IMG/VR virus record: IMGVR_UViG_3300011113_000123
Location: 62,001-126,000 of that record
DNA: 64,000 nt
Strand: one strand, 5' to 3'
Source: a virus
The notes beneath the pieces were generated by a model. It was not told the DNA's origin. It ran no database searches and saw nothing but the letters and a program-made list of their open reading frames with translations. The translations under genes were made by a program, and so were the position numbers. This document shows positions 15,467 to 24,549 of the stretch, in pieces (position 1 is the first letter of the stretch; every line of letters begins with the position of its first letter).

Positions 15467-16695
15467 AAAAGCTGTCGACGTTCATCGCTGAGGAAAAGAA
15501 TCTGCATATGGAACACATCGAGGACTTGATCCTCAATGATGGCGTCGCTGGTGCAAAGCAAATCTTCAACTTTCTTATACAGATGCGCAACATGCTTGGC
15601 GGCAGCACCACAAAGAAAGTATCTGGAACTGTGAAGTGGGATGGTGCTCCTGCTATCTTTGCTGGTGTAGATCCTCGCGATGGAAAGTTCTTTGTAGCGA
15701 AGAAAGGCATCTTCAATAAGAACCCAAAGATCTACAAGACACAAGCAGATATCGACGCTGATCTATCTGGCGAATTGGCTGATAAGTTCAGCGTTGCTCT
15801 TCGTGAGTTCAGCAAGCTAGGTATCACGTCTGGTGTATACCAAGGCGATCTCATGTTCACGAAGGGAGATGTTAAAGCAGAAACGATCGACGGGAATAAA
15901 TACTACACGTTCCAACCAAACACAATCGTCTATGCTGTTCCAACTAACTCCGCGCTAGGTAAGACGATCGCTAAAGCAAGCATCGGTGTCGTATGGCACA
16001 CAACCTATACAGGCGACTCGTTCGAGAGCATGAAAGCATCATTTGGTAAGGGTATCGTCGAGAAGCTGAAACAAGTTGGTACGATCTGGATGGACGATGC
16101 TAACTATAAGGACGTCAGCGGAACTGCTACGTTCACAGCAGCCGAAACCGAAAAGTTCAACGCCATACTTTCGCAGGCTGGTAAGATTCTACAGGGATTA
16201 CCAAGCGAAGCTGTAAATGCGTTTTCCAGAGATTCAGAGTTACTGATCCGTGTCAAAACGTACAACAACTCTAAGGTACGAGCTGGCGAAAAGATTATGA
16301 ATACGACTTCACATGTTGCTGGCTTTATCCACTATATGAACGACTATTATCAAAAAGAAGAAGATAAGAAGAAAACGCCTGCTGGTAAGAACGCAGTGAA
16401 AGCTAAGAAAGCTCAGTCGTTTGGACCTATCGTACGAACACCACTGCTTCAGCTGAAATCCATATTTGATTTTATGAACCTGATTGTTGACGCCAAGATG
16501 ATGATTATAGCAAAGATGAATTCAGCAGCGAGTGTCGATACGTTCCTACGTACACGTCAGGGATTGAAGATCACTTCGCCTGAAGGATATGTTGCAGTAG
16601 ATCATTTGACTGGTGGAGCAGTAAAGCTAGTAGATCGTCTGGGATTCAGCCAAGCAAACTTTAGTCCAGACATTATCAAGGGATGGGAGAAATAA
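15463..16695 (+). CDS. ligase-like nucleotidyltransferase (KxDG)
   Basis: 410 residues with GTVKWDGAPAIFAGVDP near residues 54-70, in which KWDG matches motif I (KxDG) of ATP-dependent DNA/RNA ligases and caps. FFVAKKGIFNKNPK and VYQGDLMFTKGD could be the next strands and motif III. Similar proteins of unknown function (I recall DUF6267) occur in T4-like phages. The start is GTG overlapping the previous stop. Ligase activity is unproved. Confidence 0.65.
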   Translation: MKKLSTFIAEEKNLHMEHIEDLILNDGVAGAKQIFNFLIQMRNMLGGSTTKKVSGTVKWDGAPAIFAGVDPRDGKFFVAKKGIFNKNPKIYKTQADIDADLSGELADKFSVALREFSKLGITSGVYQGDLMFTKGDVKAETIDGNKYYTFQPNTIVYAVPTNSALGKTIAKASIGVVWHTTYTGDSFESMKASFGKGIVEKLKQVGTIWMDDANYKDVSGTATFTAAETEKFNAILSQAGKILQGLPSEAVNAFSRDSELLIRVKTYNNSKVRAGEKIMNTTSHVAGFIHYMNDYYQKEEDKKKTPAGKNAVKAKKAQSFGPIVRTPLLQLKSIFDFMNLIVDAKMMIIAKMNSAASVDTFLRTRQGLKITSPEGYVAVDHLTGGAVKLVDRLGFSQANFSPDIIKGWEK

Positions 16696-16696
16696 C

Positions 16697-16801
16697 ATGG
16701 AACTCATTATCGGATTCGCAGCAGGACTCATCGTAGGATGGAACTTCCTACCTCAGCCTACATTCATTAAAGGATGGATTGATAAGATTAGCGGTAAGTG
16801 A
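16697..16801 (+). CDS. 34-residue membrane protein
   Basis: MELIIGFAAGLIVGWNFLPQ forms one membrane helix, followed by FIKGWIDKISGK. The start directly follows the ligase-like stop. Small single-pass proteins of this type are common in T4-like phages. No function is known. Confidence 0.6.
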   Translation: MELIIGFAAGLIVGWNFLPQPTFIKGWIDKISGK

Positions 16802-16947
16802 TATACTGACCCCTCGTAACACTACTCATTATAATGGTTATATCTGAAGTTGTCAAGACGTTTTTATAAATAAAGGGAGCAGAAGGCTACGGCAATCCTG
16901 CTCCCAACTCATATGCGGTCAGGCCACGGCAATCCCGCGAGGATAAA
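16802..16947 (+). promoter_or_regulatory. late promoter and repeated hairpin leader
   Basis: An exact TATAAATA (16865-16872) heads the leader of the 1337-residue gene. The leader then has two hairpins whose loops hold the same 16-base motif, GGCYACGGCAATCCYG (16885-16900 and 16922-16937). The first is closed by GGGAGCAG/CTGCTCCC, the second by GCGG/CCGC. The second hairpin ends at the ribosome-binding site CGAGGATAA. No other gene fits here. Confidence 0.55.
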
Positions 16948-19900
16948 ATGAAGAGCGTTGTATTCACATTCGGGCGTATGAATCCGCCTACGACAGGGCA
17001 CCAGCTACTGGTGAACAAACTGATCGCTCTCGCTCAAACGAGCAAGTCGACTCCTCGCGTTTACTTGTCACATTCAGTCGGCAAGAAAGATCCCCTTCCA
17101 TACGATAAGAAGATCGCGTTCGCTCGTGCAGCGTTTGGTGCTATCGTACGCAAATCAAACTCAAAGAACGTTATTCAGATTCTCAAGGATCTTGAAGAAG
17201 AAGGTTTCACTCACGTCACGATGGTCGTTGGGTCTGATCGCGTTCCTGACTTCACTAGACTACTCAACACATACAACGGCAAGGAATACACGTTCGAAAA
17301 GATTGACGTCAAGTCAGCTGGCGAGCGTGATCCAGACGCAGACGATGTGACAGGTATGTCAGCCAGCAAGATGCGCGCTCTAGCTAAAGACGAAAAGGTC
17401 GCAGAGTTTCTTCGCGGCGCTCCCAACACCCTCAAAGCAGCACAAGCCAAAAGCATGTATACGGCTGTGCGTAAGGCTCTACTAGGAGAAAATGTTATGG
17501 AATATGGCCATGACGAAAAGTTCCTCGAATTCATTTTCGAACAGGATACAAAGGAAGACGACGATCTGACGGATATGCCGTCGGATGGTGAGATCTCAAA
17601 GCACTTCGATTCACTGCATCCAGACGATCTTGATCTCGACGACGCTGATGCTATGATGCTCGATGTTATTCTCGGTAACGAAGAAGAAGAGGAAGAAATC
17701 AAGGAAGCCAAAGTTCTTTCGATTCAGCAGCGTCAGAAGCTATCTCAGCGCATGAAGGCTATGTCTAAGCGTCTAGCTCGTCTTCGTCAGATCAAAGCAA
17801 AGCAGATGCCAGCTCAGCAGCGCCTTCGCATGCGCGCGCGAAAAGCTGCTATTATGCTTCTTCGTAAGCGCGCAACAGGCAAGAAAGATCTAGATTACGC
17901 TTCTCTATCGAAGTCACAGCGCGTAGCAGTAGACACTGCTCTTGTTCAGCGTTTTGGTAATAGTCTCAACAGAATCGTAGATCGTCTATCAACACGTCTG
18001 CTCCCTCGCGTACGCAAGCACGCGCAGGAGTACGTTAAGAAAGCTCGTGAAGAAGTCAAGGAACAAACACTCGATCCAAAGACAAAGAAGCACGTTTCGG
18101 ATCAGAAGCAAGATAATCCTCTGAATCTTGATGCGCTCAAGCTGAACATCTTGAATACTGATCCACAGAAAAATGATCGTGCGGCACCAGATCCAAAGCA
18201 AGCTCATCTGCATAAGAATAAGAAGGCTACACACTTCTTTAAGACATTCGATGAAGGTCGTAAGAGTTCTGCTGATAAGGACGCTCGCGATGCTGGTGAT
18301 ACCAACATCATCTATCAGATGCGTAAGACTATTAATTCGCGCGGCGAGCATGAAACAGTGTTTGCTGATGGGCACAAAGCAAACGTTTCAATCGCAGACG
18401 CCAAGAAACTTCTAGCTAAGTTTGAAGCTATTCGTATGCCTGCTGATAAGCAAGAGTTCACTATCCAGGCTGGTAAGTCTCTTTCTTCATTCAAAAACGT
18501 GCTTGCTCATGGCGTGAAGCAAGAAAAGAAGAAGATTTCGCTTGGCGGTAAGAGCTTCAAAGAGTTTTATCTTGGTGTGGGTCGCTCGCGCACTGTTTCT
18601 GCATATGATAACGATGAACCACCAGGAACTCGTCGCGTTGCTGAAGCTAAGAGCGTTGGTGGCGTAGAGCCAGATGCGAACGATGATCCTAATGTTTCGC
18701 GTAAGCCTAATCCAAAGCTAGACCTGTTGCTTCGCCTTGGTCTAGCAGATACAGACGAGCTGCAGAAGTATCGTCGTGCGCTGCGTTCTAGCAAAAAGCA
18801 AGCTCTTGGTTCGCCTGAGATGCGTAAGAAACTAGCTGATCTGTTGGATAAGCTGATTGATATCGTTACAGGCGATCCATCAACTTATTCGCGCGTCAGA
18901 TACAAGGTACAGGCTCAGGAAGCTATCTCGCTTGTTAATAAGGCTGAAAAGTCTGGTGTAGACGTAACAGTACTAGCTGAAGTGTTCATGCGCGAGATCG
19001 CAGAAACAAGTGATAACAACAGAGCTTTCAATCGCGTGAACTCATTCATTGCTGGCGGGAAAGCTGCTGAATTAGACAGCGATCTGTCAGAAAAGGCAGA
19101 TTTGCCTCACAAGTATCGTGCTGGTCTATCAGACAAAACCGCTGCTGCAAGAAAATCGCATTGGGATAAGATGAACAAGCTGTCTGATCGCGATCCTCGC
19201 GCGTACGAGCCAGCACCTGGAGATGCGACTGCAAAAACAAAACCATCGAAGCACACGCTAAAGTACAAGAGAATGTACGGAGAAGAAGCTATGGACGAAA
19301 GTTCTGAAACAGGATTAGCTGCAAAAGCTAAGAAGTCTGGTGTTTCGCTCGGAACGCTGAAGAAAGTGTATCGTCGTGGCGTCGCAGCATGGAACTCTGG
19401 TCATCGTCCAGGCACAACTCCGCAGCAGTGGGGAATGGCTCGCGTCAACTCTTACATCACAAAAGGTAAGGGAACCTATCATGGCGCAGATAAGGATCTG
19501 CGTGAAGACGAGCTGAATGAAAAGGGTCCAGGTCTGTGGGCTAACATTCATGCAAAGCGTCAAAGAATCAAAGCTGGCTCTGGTGAGCGTATGCGTAAAC
19601 CAGGATCCAAGGGAGCACCTACAGCAGATCAGATTAGAGCAGCTAAGAGCGAAGAAACACAAAACGAAGGTCAAGCTAACTGGGCTAAAGCTCGTAAAGA
19701 AAACGAACGCTCTAGCGTTGCGTATCTGAATCGCGCAAAGAAGTCATACGTTGATCGTAGTGTGACTCCATATAAAGCTGACGACGCTAAGATTGCTGCT
19801 GATTCCATGAAGGATTTCGTAGCCAGAGGCGGTAAGATTCAGCAGCTTCCGCCTGGTAAAAAGACGATCAAGTCGCTCGTTAAACCTAAGAAGTATATGA

Positions 19901-20961
19901 CGCCTAATCAGGCTTCAAAGATTACAGAACAGAACATGACGACACATGATGCAGTTCCTCTCTCGAAGAGAGTGAAGCGCGTTAAGAGCTTCCATGCTTT
20001 CCATCCTCCAGTGAAGGAAACGGTGCAGCGTGATTCTGATATTAGAATGGTTAAAGTTCGTATGCCCGATGGAACTACCAAGTTCCGTAAAGAACGTGCG
20101 CCAGCTAAAGTTCAGCAGGAAATGTATACAGGTTCGGAGCCAACTACAACTAATCCAGCTGATCCAGCAAGTCGTTTCGTAGGAACTAATGCTATTCGTC
20201 AGACGTATGCTAATGTAACTCCTGGCCAGGGATCAGTTGCAGGTGAAATTGCAGTAGCGAAGTATGCGCCCGAAAAGGTCAACTACACATCGTCAATGGC
20301 TAAGAAGACGCATACAGAAGTGGATCAGTCTAAGGATAACCTGAGCAAGAAACACTTCAATGACATTCGCAAGGCTCTTGGTGGTATTCGTGAATCGCAT
20401 GATCTTAACGAAGCGTTTGCTGCTGGATTTGAACTAGCTCCATTCGCGCGCGATTATGGTATGACAGTTCAGTCAGCGTTTGAGCATCATCCAGACGTAG
20501 AACGTATGATGGACGAGTCCAATACCAAAACGACGAAAGCGATTGTTTATAAGGACAATAAGCCATTCGCTATATATCCAGATATGAAATCTGCTCAGAA
20601 AGAATACTATGGTAAGGATGGTTATTCTATCGGCACTGTATCTTTGAGTAAGTCTAAGGCTTTAAAGAAATTAAATCCAGGTCTCAAGATTGTTGAAGAC
20701 TCAATGGATGAAGCTACATATCAAGGGCGCAAAGTTCCACTTAACAAACCTATGAAGGGTGATGTTAAGAAGTCAAAAGTTTATGTTGATCCAGACGGCG
20801 ACGGCAAAGCTAAAAAGATCAACTTTGGTGATAAGAATCTAAGTATCAAGAAAGATCAACCTGCTCGTAAGAGATCATACTGTGCTCGCTCTAGCGGTCA
20901 GGGTAATTTAACTAAGAAAGATAGTGCCAACTATTGGTCACGTAGAGCATGGAATTGCTAA
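16948..20961 (+). CDS. giant mosaic protein with NMN-adenylyltransferase-like head
   Basis: 1337 residues. Residues 1-170 are a nucleotidylyl-transferase domain: GRMNPPTTGH (9-18, the HxGH-type site) and SASKMRA (138-144, the ISSTxxR-type site). The rest is a chain of Lys/Ala-rich modules: a Lys/Arg-rich coiled stretch (235-385), two related helical modules (LVNKAEKSGVDVTVL near 662 and GLAAKAKKSGVSLGT near 789), a DKTAAARKSHWDKMNKLSD module near 727, and a terminal KKINFGDKNLSIKKDQPARK module. Such modules recur in head-associated phage proteins. A late virion or internal head protein is inferred, perhaps processed. Confidence 0.75.
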   Translation: MKSVVFTFGRMNPPTTGHQLLVNKLIALAQTSKSTPRVYLSHSVGKKDPLPYDKKIAFARAAFGAIVRKSNSKNVIQILKDLEEEGFTHVTMVVGSDRVPDFTRLLNTYNGKEYTFEKIDVKSAGERDPDADDVTGMSASKMRALAKDEKVAEFLRGAPNTLKAAQAKSMYTAVRKALLGENVMEYGHDEKFLEFIFEQDTKEDDDLTDMPSDGEISKHFDSLHPDDLDLDDADAMMLDVILGNEEEEEEIKEAKVLSIQQRQKLSQRMKAMSKRLARLRQIKAKQMPAQQRLRMRARKAAIMLLRKRATGKKDLDYASLSKSQRVAVDTALVQRFGNSLNRIVDRLSTRLLPRVRKHAQEYVKKAREEVKEQTLDPKTKKHVSDQKQDNPLNLDALKLNILNTDPQKNDRAAPDPKQAHLHKNKKATHFFKTFDEGRKSSADKDARDAGDTNIIYQMRKTINSRGEHETVFADGHKANVSIADAKKLLAKFEAIRMPADKQEFTIQAGKSLSSFKNVLAHGVKQEKKKISLGGKSFKEFYLGVGRSRTVSAYDNDEPPGTRRVAEAKSVGGVEPDANDDPNVSRKPNPKLDLLLRLGLADTDELQKYRRALRSSKKQALGSPEMRKKLADLLDKLIDIVTGDPSTYSRVRYKVQAQEAISLVNKAEKSGVDVTVLAEVFMREIAETSDNNRAFNRVNSFIAGGKAAELDSDLSEKADLPHKYRAGLSDKTAAARKSHWDKMNKLSDRDPRAYEPAPGDATAKTKPSKHTLKYKRMYGEEAMDESSETGLAAKAKKSGVSLGTLKKVYRRGVAAWNSGHRPGTTPQQWGMARVNSYITKGKGTYHGADKDLREDELNEKGPGLWANIHAKRQRIKAGSGERMRKPGSKGAPTADQIRAAKSEETQNEGQANWAKARKENERSSVAYLNRAKKSYVDRSVTPYKADDAKIAADSMKDFVARGGKIQQLPPGKKTIKSLVKPKKYMTPNQASKITEQNMTTHDAVPLSKRVKRVKSFHAFHPPVKETVQRDSDIRMVKVRMPDGTTKFRKERAPAKVQQEMYTGSEPTTTNPADPASRFVGTNAIRQTYANVTPGQGSVAGEIAVAKYAPEKVNYTSSMAKKTHTEVDQSKDNLSKKHFNDIRKALGGIRESHDLNEAFAAGFELAPFARDYGMTVQSAFEHHPDVERMMDESNTKTTKAIVYKDNKPFAIYPDMKSAQKEYYGKDGYSIGTVSLSKSKALKKLNPGLKIVEDSMDEATYQGRKVPLNKPMKGDVKKSKVYVDPDGDGKAKKINFGDKNLSIKKDQPARKRSYCARSSGQGNLTKKDSANYWSRRAWNC

Positions 20962-20976
20962 TAGAGGAGAAATGAA

Positions 20977-21240
20977 ATGAATGACGCTATTATCTTTGGT
21001 TCAATCGTAGCGATTGTTTTGTTCTTGGGTTGGCTTTGGTGGCCAAAGGAAGAAAAGAAGGAAGAGAAGAAAGAGGAAGCTCCAGCTGCTCCAGTAGAGC
21101 CAGTTGCTGCTCCAGTCGAGTCGCAGATCACTGATGCTGTTACTCAAGCTGCTCCTGTAGTGCCTGACGCACCTACAACAAAGAAGCCAAGAGCAAAGAA
21201 AGCAACTTCTGCTCCTAAGGTTACGAAGAAGGGAAAGTAA
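20977..21240 (+). CDS. single-pass membrane protein with charged tail
   Basis: 87 residues: one N-terminal membrane helix (about 4-22), an acidic/basic EEKKEEKKEEAPAAPVEP stretch, and a Lys-rich C-terminus (KKPRAKKATSAPKVTKKGK). Low complexity prevents family assignment. It lies between the mosaic protein and Dps with short gaps, in the late unit. Confidence 0.65.
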   Translation: MNDAIIFGSIVAIVLFLGWLWWPKEEKKEEKKEEAPAAPVEPVAAPVESQITDAVTQAAPVVPDAPTTKKPRAKKATSAPKVTKKGK

Positions 21241-21241
21241 T

Positions 21242-21682
21242 ATGGATCCACTCGTAGAGTCGCTCAAGAAAGTTCTAGCGAGTAGCTTTTCTTTCTATCT
21301 GAAGGCGCACAACTATCACTGGAACGTAGAAGGTCATAGCTTCTCGGAGTATCACGCCTTCTTGGGTGATCTCTACGCAGAAGTCTGGGGTGCGGTTGAT
21401 CTCATCGCAGAACACATCCGCACTCTAGACGCATACGTTCCTGGTTCACTTACACGTTTCCAGCAGCTGACTTCAATCGAAGATGAGCTTGCAGTTCCAA
21501 CTAGCCGCATGATGATGGCTAAGTTGTTTGCTGACAATCAGCGCATTCTTAACGATCTGCAAGCAGCTCATGCTGTTGCTGAGTCTGCTGGTAAGCGTGG
21601 TATTGTAAACTTCCTTGAAGATCGCATCGACATTCATGAAAAGCATGCTTGGATGCTTCGTTCATTTACTAAAGGTGAATAA
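21242..21682 (+). CDS. Dps-like ferritin
   Basis: 146-residue four-helix protein of the Dps family, which stores iron and protects DNA from oxidation. The intersubunit ferroxidase helix is visible: KAHNYHWNVEGHSFSEYH (H26 and H38) and DLYAEVWGAVDLIAEHI with its acidic ligands. C-terminal GKRGIVNFLEDRIDIHEKH is typical. There is no lysine-rich DNA-binding N-tail. It could protect packaged or nucleoid DNA, and its stop shares a base with the next start. Confidence 0.9.
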   Translation: MDPLVESLKKVLASSFSFYLKAHNYHWNVEGHSFSEYHAFLGDLYAEVWGAVDLIAEHIRTLDAYVPGSLTRFQQLTSIEDELAVPTSRMMMAKLFADNQRILNDLQAAHAVAESAGKRGIVNFLEDRIDIHEKHAWMLRSFTKGE

Positions 21683-22998
21683 TGGCTCAGTTCAGAACCG
21701 ATACGAGTAGATATCTACCTAACTGCAACACGATCTTTGAGGTCGTGATGCTTGCGGATCCTTATGGGAATCGTATCGGTCCTGCTAATCCATCAGGTGT
21801 TGCTGTTGATGCGTTCGGGCGCGCTCGCGTGTCTATGCCGCTTACGCTGTTTGATTCTTCACATAGATATCGCGACAATGGTTTGTGGTCGACATCGAAC
21901 ACGGCAGGCACGACTTATGCGTTTAGTCAGAACGAAGGTCTAGTGAAGCTGAACGTAACAACTGGCGCAAATCAAGAAATCGTTCGCGAAACGATTAAGG
22001 TGTTTTCATATCAGCCAGGTAAATCGTTACAGATCATGAACACTTTTGTGATGGATAAGCCTAAAACTGGATTGAGACAGCGTGTTGGATACTTTGGTGC
22101 AAACAATGGTATCTATCTTGAGCAGTCTAACAGCGATATCTACTTTGTAGAAAGAAACTACACCAACGGAACGTTGAGAGAAAATCGTGTATCTCAAGCC
22201 AATTGGAATGTCGATACACTTCTTGGTAATGTTCCTTCGAGCCCATCGCATCTCACGCTCGACTTGACTAAAGCACAAATTTTGTTTACAGATATTGAGT
22301 GGCTTGGATTGGGAACGGTTCGTTGCGGATTCGTTATTGACGGACAACAAATTCACTGCCATTCATTTCATCACGCAAATGTGTTGGAAACGACTTACAT
22401 GACGACTGGCTCGTTGCCATTGCGTTATGAAATCAAAAACACAGCAGCAACTGCTAACAATAGCACGTTGAAGCAAGTATGCTCGACTGTTATTTCTGAA
22501 GGTGGATATGAACTACGCGGATCACAGCAGTCTGTAGAAACTACGATTGGTAGCCCAAAAGATTTACCGACAGCAGGAACATACTATCCTGTGATATCAC
22601 TACGACTAAAAGCGACGCCTAATCGATTAGACGCTATTGTTATCCTCACTGCGCTTTCGCTTCTTGGTATTACTAACAACGCAAACTATAATTGGCGTGT
22701 AGTTACGGGTGGAACAACAACAGGCGGCACATGGGTAGATGCTGGTTCTGACTCTGCTGTTGAGTATAACAAAACGGGAACAGGATTTTCTGGCGGAAGA
22801 GTTATGGCTAGCGGGTTTCTAAACGGTTCTGCTCAAGGTTCAACGCCTACAGATATTCTAAAAGAAGCGCTGTTCAAGTTTCAGCTAGAACGTAATGGTC
22901 TTACATTAGCACCATTTGAACTAACATTAGTTGCAGCATCAGATACAAACGGTGCAGATATCTATTCATCACTGGACTGGGAAGAGATTTCAAGATAA
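21682..22998 (+). CDS. putative virion structural protein, 438 aa
   Basis: A Thr/Asn/Gly-rich, beta-dominated protein without catalytic motifs. Segments such as SGVAVDAFGRARVSMPLTLF and LTLDLTKAQILFTDIEWLGL resemble structural proteins annotated in marine T4-like phages. Its place in the late cluster between Dps and other virion-like genes supports a structural role (capsid decoration, fibre or whisker). The precise function is unknown. Confidence 0.65.
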   Translation: MAQFRTDTSRYLPNCNTIFEVVMLADPYGNRIGPANPSGVAVDAFGRARVSMPLTLFDSSHRYRDNGLWSTSNTAGTTYAFSQNEGLVKLNVTTGANQEIVRETIKVFSYQPGKSLQIMNTFVMDKPKTGLRQRVGYFGANNGIYLEQSNSDIYFVERNYTNGTLRENRVSQANWNVDTLLGNVPSSPSHLTLDLTKAQILFTDIEWLGLGTVRCGFVIDGQQIHCHSFHHANVLETTYMTTGSLPLRYEIKNTAATANNSTLKQVCSTVISEGGYELRGSQQSVETTIGSPKDLPTAGTYYPVISLRLKATPNRLDAIVILTALSLLGITNNANYNWRVVTGGTTTGGTWVDAGSDSAVEYNKTGTGFSGGRVMASGFLNGSAQGSTPTDILKEALFKFQLERNGLTLAPFELTLVAASDTNGADIYSSLDWEEISR

Positions 22999-23007
22999 GG
23001 AAAGCAA

Positions 23008-23259
23008 ATGTCATATAAGAGCTTAGAATCTGTTATTCGCGAAGCAGCTCGCGGTCCACAAAAAGAAAACAACGAAGTCGATGACGAAGGTAATATGGCT
23101 AAAGGTGAACTGCGTATGATCGCTTCGCGCGCGCAAGAACTTATTTCTATGCTCGACGACAACACTCAGCTTGAGGGATGGGTACAAAGCAAGATCACCA
23201 AAGCTGAAGATTACATCAACTCAGTATATGATTATATGAAAGGTCAGAAAGGAAACTAA
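23008..23259 (+). CDS. conserved T4-like protein, 83 aa
   Basis: MAKGELRMIASRAQELISML and DDNTQLEGWVQSKITKAEDY followed by INSVYDYM form a helical module widespread in T4-like phages, alone or inside larger head-region proteins. The N-terminal third is charged. Function unknown; likely structural or scaffold-related by context. Confidence 0.7.
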   Translation: MSYKSLESVIREAARGPQKENNEVDDEGNMAKGELRMIASRAQELISMLDDNTQLEGWVQSKITKAEDYINSVYDYMKGQKGN

Positions 23260-23260
23260 T

Positions 23261-24493
23261 ATGTCAGTAGATCCAAAGAAGTTTGGTATCACGCCATCTC
23301 TCGTAGAAACAGTGAAGGAAGCTCTGAAGGGAAGTCAGCACAAGATTGACGTTGCTGAACCTAAGGGTAAGATCACTGGAGCAGACTTCAAGAAGTTGCG
23401 CGGTGAAACATCAGATCCAGTTGTTCAGAGTAACCTGGATAAGGTCAATGCAGTTGCAAGCGATCTTAAGAAGATGGCCTCTGAGCCAATTAAGCCAATG
23501 GGCTCTAAGACATCAACAACGAGTCTTCCTAAGGCTACGTTCAATCTGAAGCCACCTATGGGTGAAGCAGCGAAGCCAGACTTCCTCGATCTCGATAAGG
23601 ACGACAATAAGAAAGAGCCAATGAAGCATGCTGCAAAGCAGACTAAGGAAGAAGTCGAGCAGGTCGACGAGCTTTCCAAATCAACTCTTGGCTCTTATGT
23701 TAAGAAGGCTTCAGGTTCTGCTGCAACACATACTGGCGCAGCAGCTGCTTATGGTAGCTCTAGCAAGAGTCCAGATCCAAAGAAGATGGCGCAGCATCAA
23801 GCTGTAGCAACAAAAAGGTCAACAGGTATCGCGAAAGCAGTTGGTAAGCTCACTAAGGAAGAAGTTGAGCAAGTCGATGAACTTTCCAAGTCAACTCTTG
23901 GCTCTTATATCAAAAAAGCTAGTGGAAGAGTTGCAGATAAATCACGTCATGCGGGTGATATTGAAAACAGACGCGACGTTTCACCAGCAGCTAAAGAAGT
24001 TTTGGCAAAACAGAATAGAAAAGTTGATAATTCTTTAAAAGGAATTTCAAGAGCAACAGATCGTCTTGCAAAAGAAGAAGTCGAAATGACTGAAGCTGAA
24101 TCACAGGCTGCAAAGCAGATCGCTGCTAGAAAAGAAGCGATGAAGACGCACATTCAAAAAAAGATCGCTAATAAGCAGATGTCCGCGATGCAGGCTAAGG
24201 CTAATCAGCGTCTGAAGAGCATCAATGCTTCTAACGATAAGTGCAGCTGCGGCGACACGAATGAGTCAAAGATGAAGTGCGAGATGCACGGTGGTAAGGA
24301 TAAAGAAGCTAAGATGGGTCGCGAGAAAATCGAAGTGAATCCACCACTACGCGAAGCAGAAGATCTACCAAAGAAGGTAGTCACTAAGGGTCACGAAATC
24401 GCCAAGTCTCTAATCAAGAGCAAGGCAAAAGTTCGCGAGCCATATGCAGTTGGAATGGCTCAAGCTAAGAAGTCTGCTGGCATCAAGGACTAA
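23261..24493 (+). CDS. repeat-containing head-region protein, 410 aa
   Basis: Lys/Ala/Glu-rich and mostly helical. A 25-residue motif, EEVEQVDELSKSTLGSYVKK followed by ASG, occurs twice exactly 70 codons apart (DNA 23642-23715 and 23852-23925, nearly identical), and a third degenerate KEEVEMTEAESQAAK follows. A CxCG...C cluster (about residues 325-340) may bind metal. DELSKxTLGSYVKKA modules recur in phage head-associated proteins. Late, structural or scaffold role inferred. Confidence 0.6.
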   Translation: MSVDPKKFGITPSLVETVKEALKGSQHKIDVAEPKGKITGADFKKLRGETSDPVVQSNLDKVNAVASDLKKMASEPIKPMGSKTSTTSLPKATFNLKPPMGEAAKPDFLDLDKDDNKKEPMKHAAKQTKEEVEQVDELSKSTLGSYVKKASGSAATHTGAAAAYGSSSKSPDPKKMAQHQAVATKRSTGIAKAVGKLTKEEVEQVDELSKSTLGSYIKKASGRVADKSRHAGDIENRRDVSPAAKEVLAKQNRKVDNSLKGISRATDRLAKEEVEMTEAESQAAKQIAARKEAMKTHIQKKIANKQMSAMQAKANQRLKSINASNDKCSCGDTNESKMKCEMHGGKDKEAKMGREKIEVNPPLREAEDLPKKVVTKGHEIAKSLIKSKAKVREPYAVGMAQAKKSAGIKD

Positions 24494-24496
24494 ATA
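24489..24496 (+). promoter_or_regulatory. late-promoter-like ACTAAATA
   Basis: Two mismatches from TATAAATA, overlapping the previous stop, 54 nt before a structural gene with a GAAAGGAAA ribosome-binding site. Confidence 0.35.
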
Positions 24497-24549
24497 CTAA
24501 ACTATATCATGCCGAGTAGTCACTAACGAAAAGCGGAAAGGAAACGACT

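Noticed and set aside
16802-16947. Short frame MRSGHGNPARIK ending in ATGA overlap with the mosaic gene as a leader peptide.
   Set aside because: Only 12 codons with no ribosome-binding site; the repeated hairpin motif explains the sequence better.
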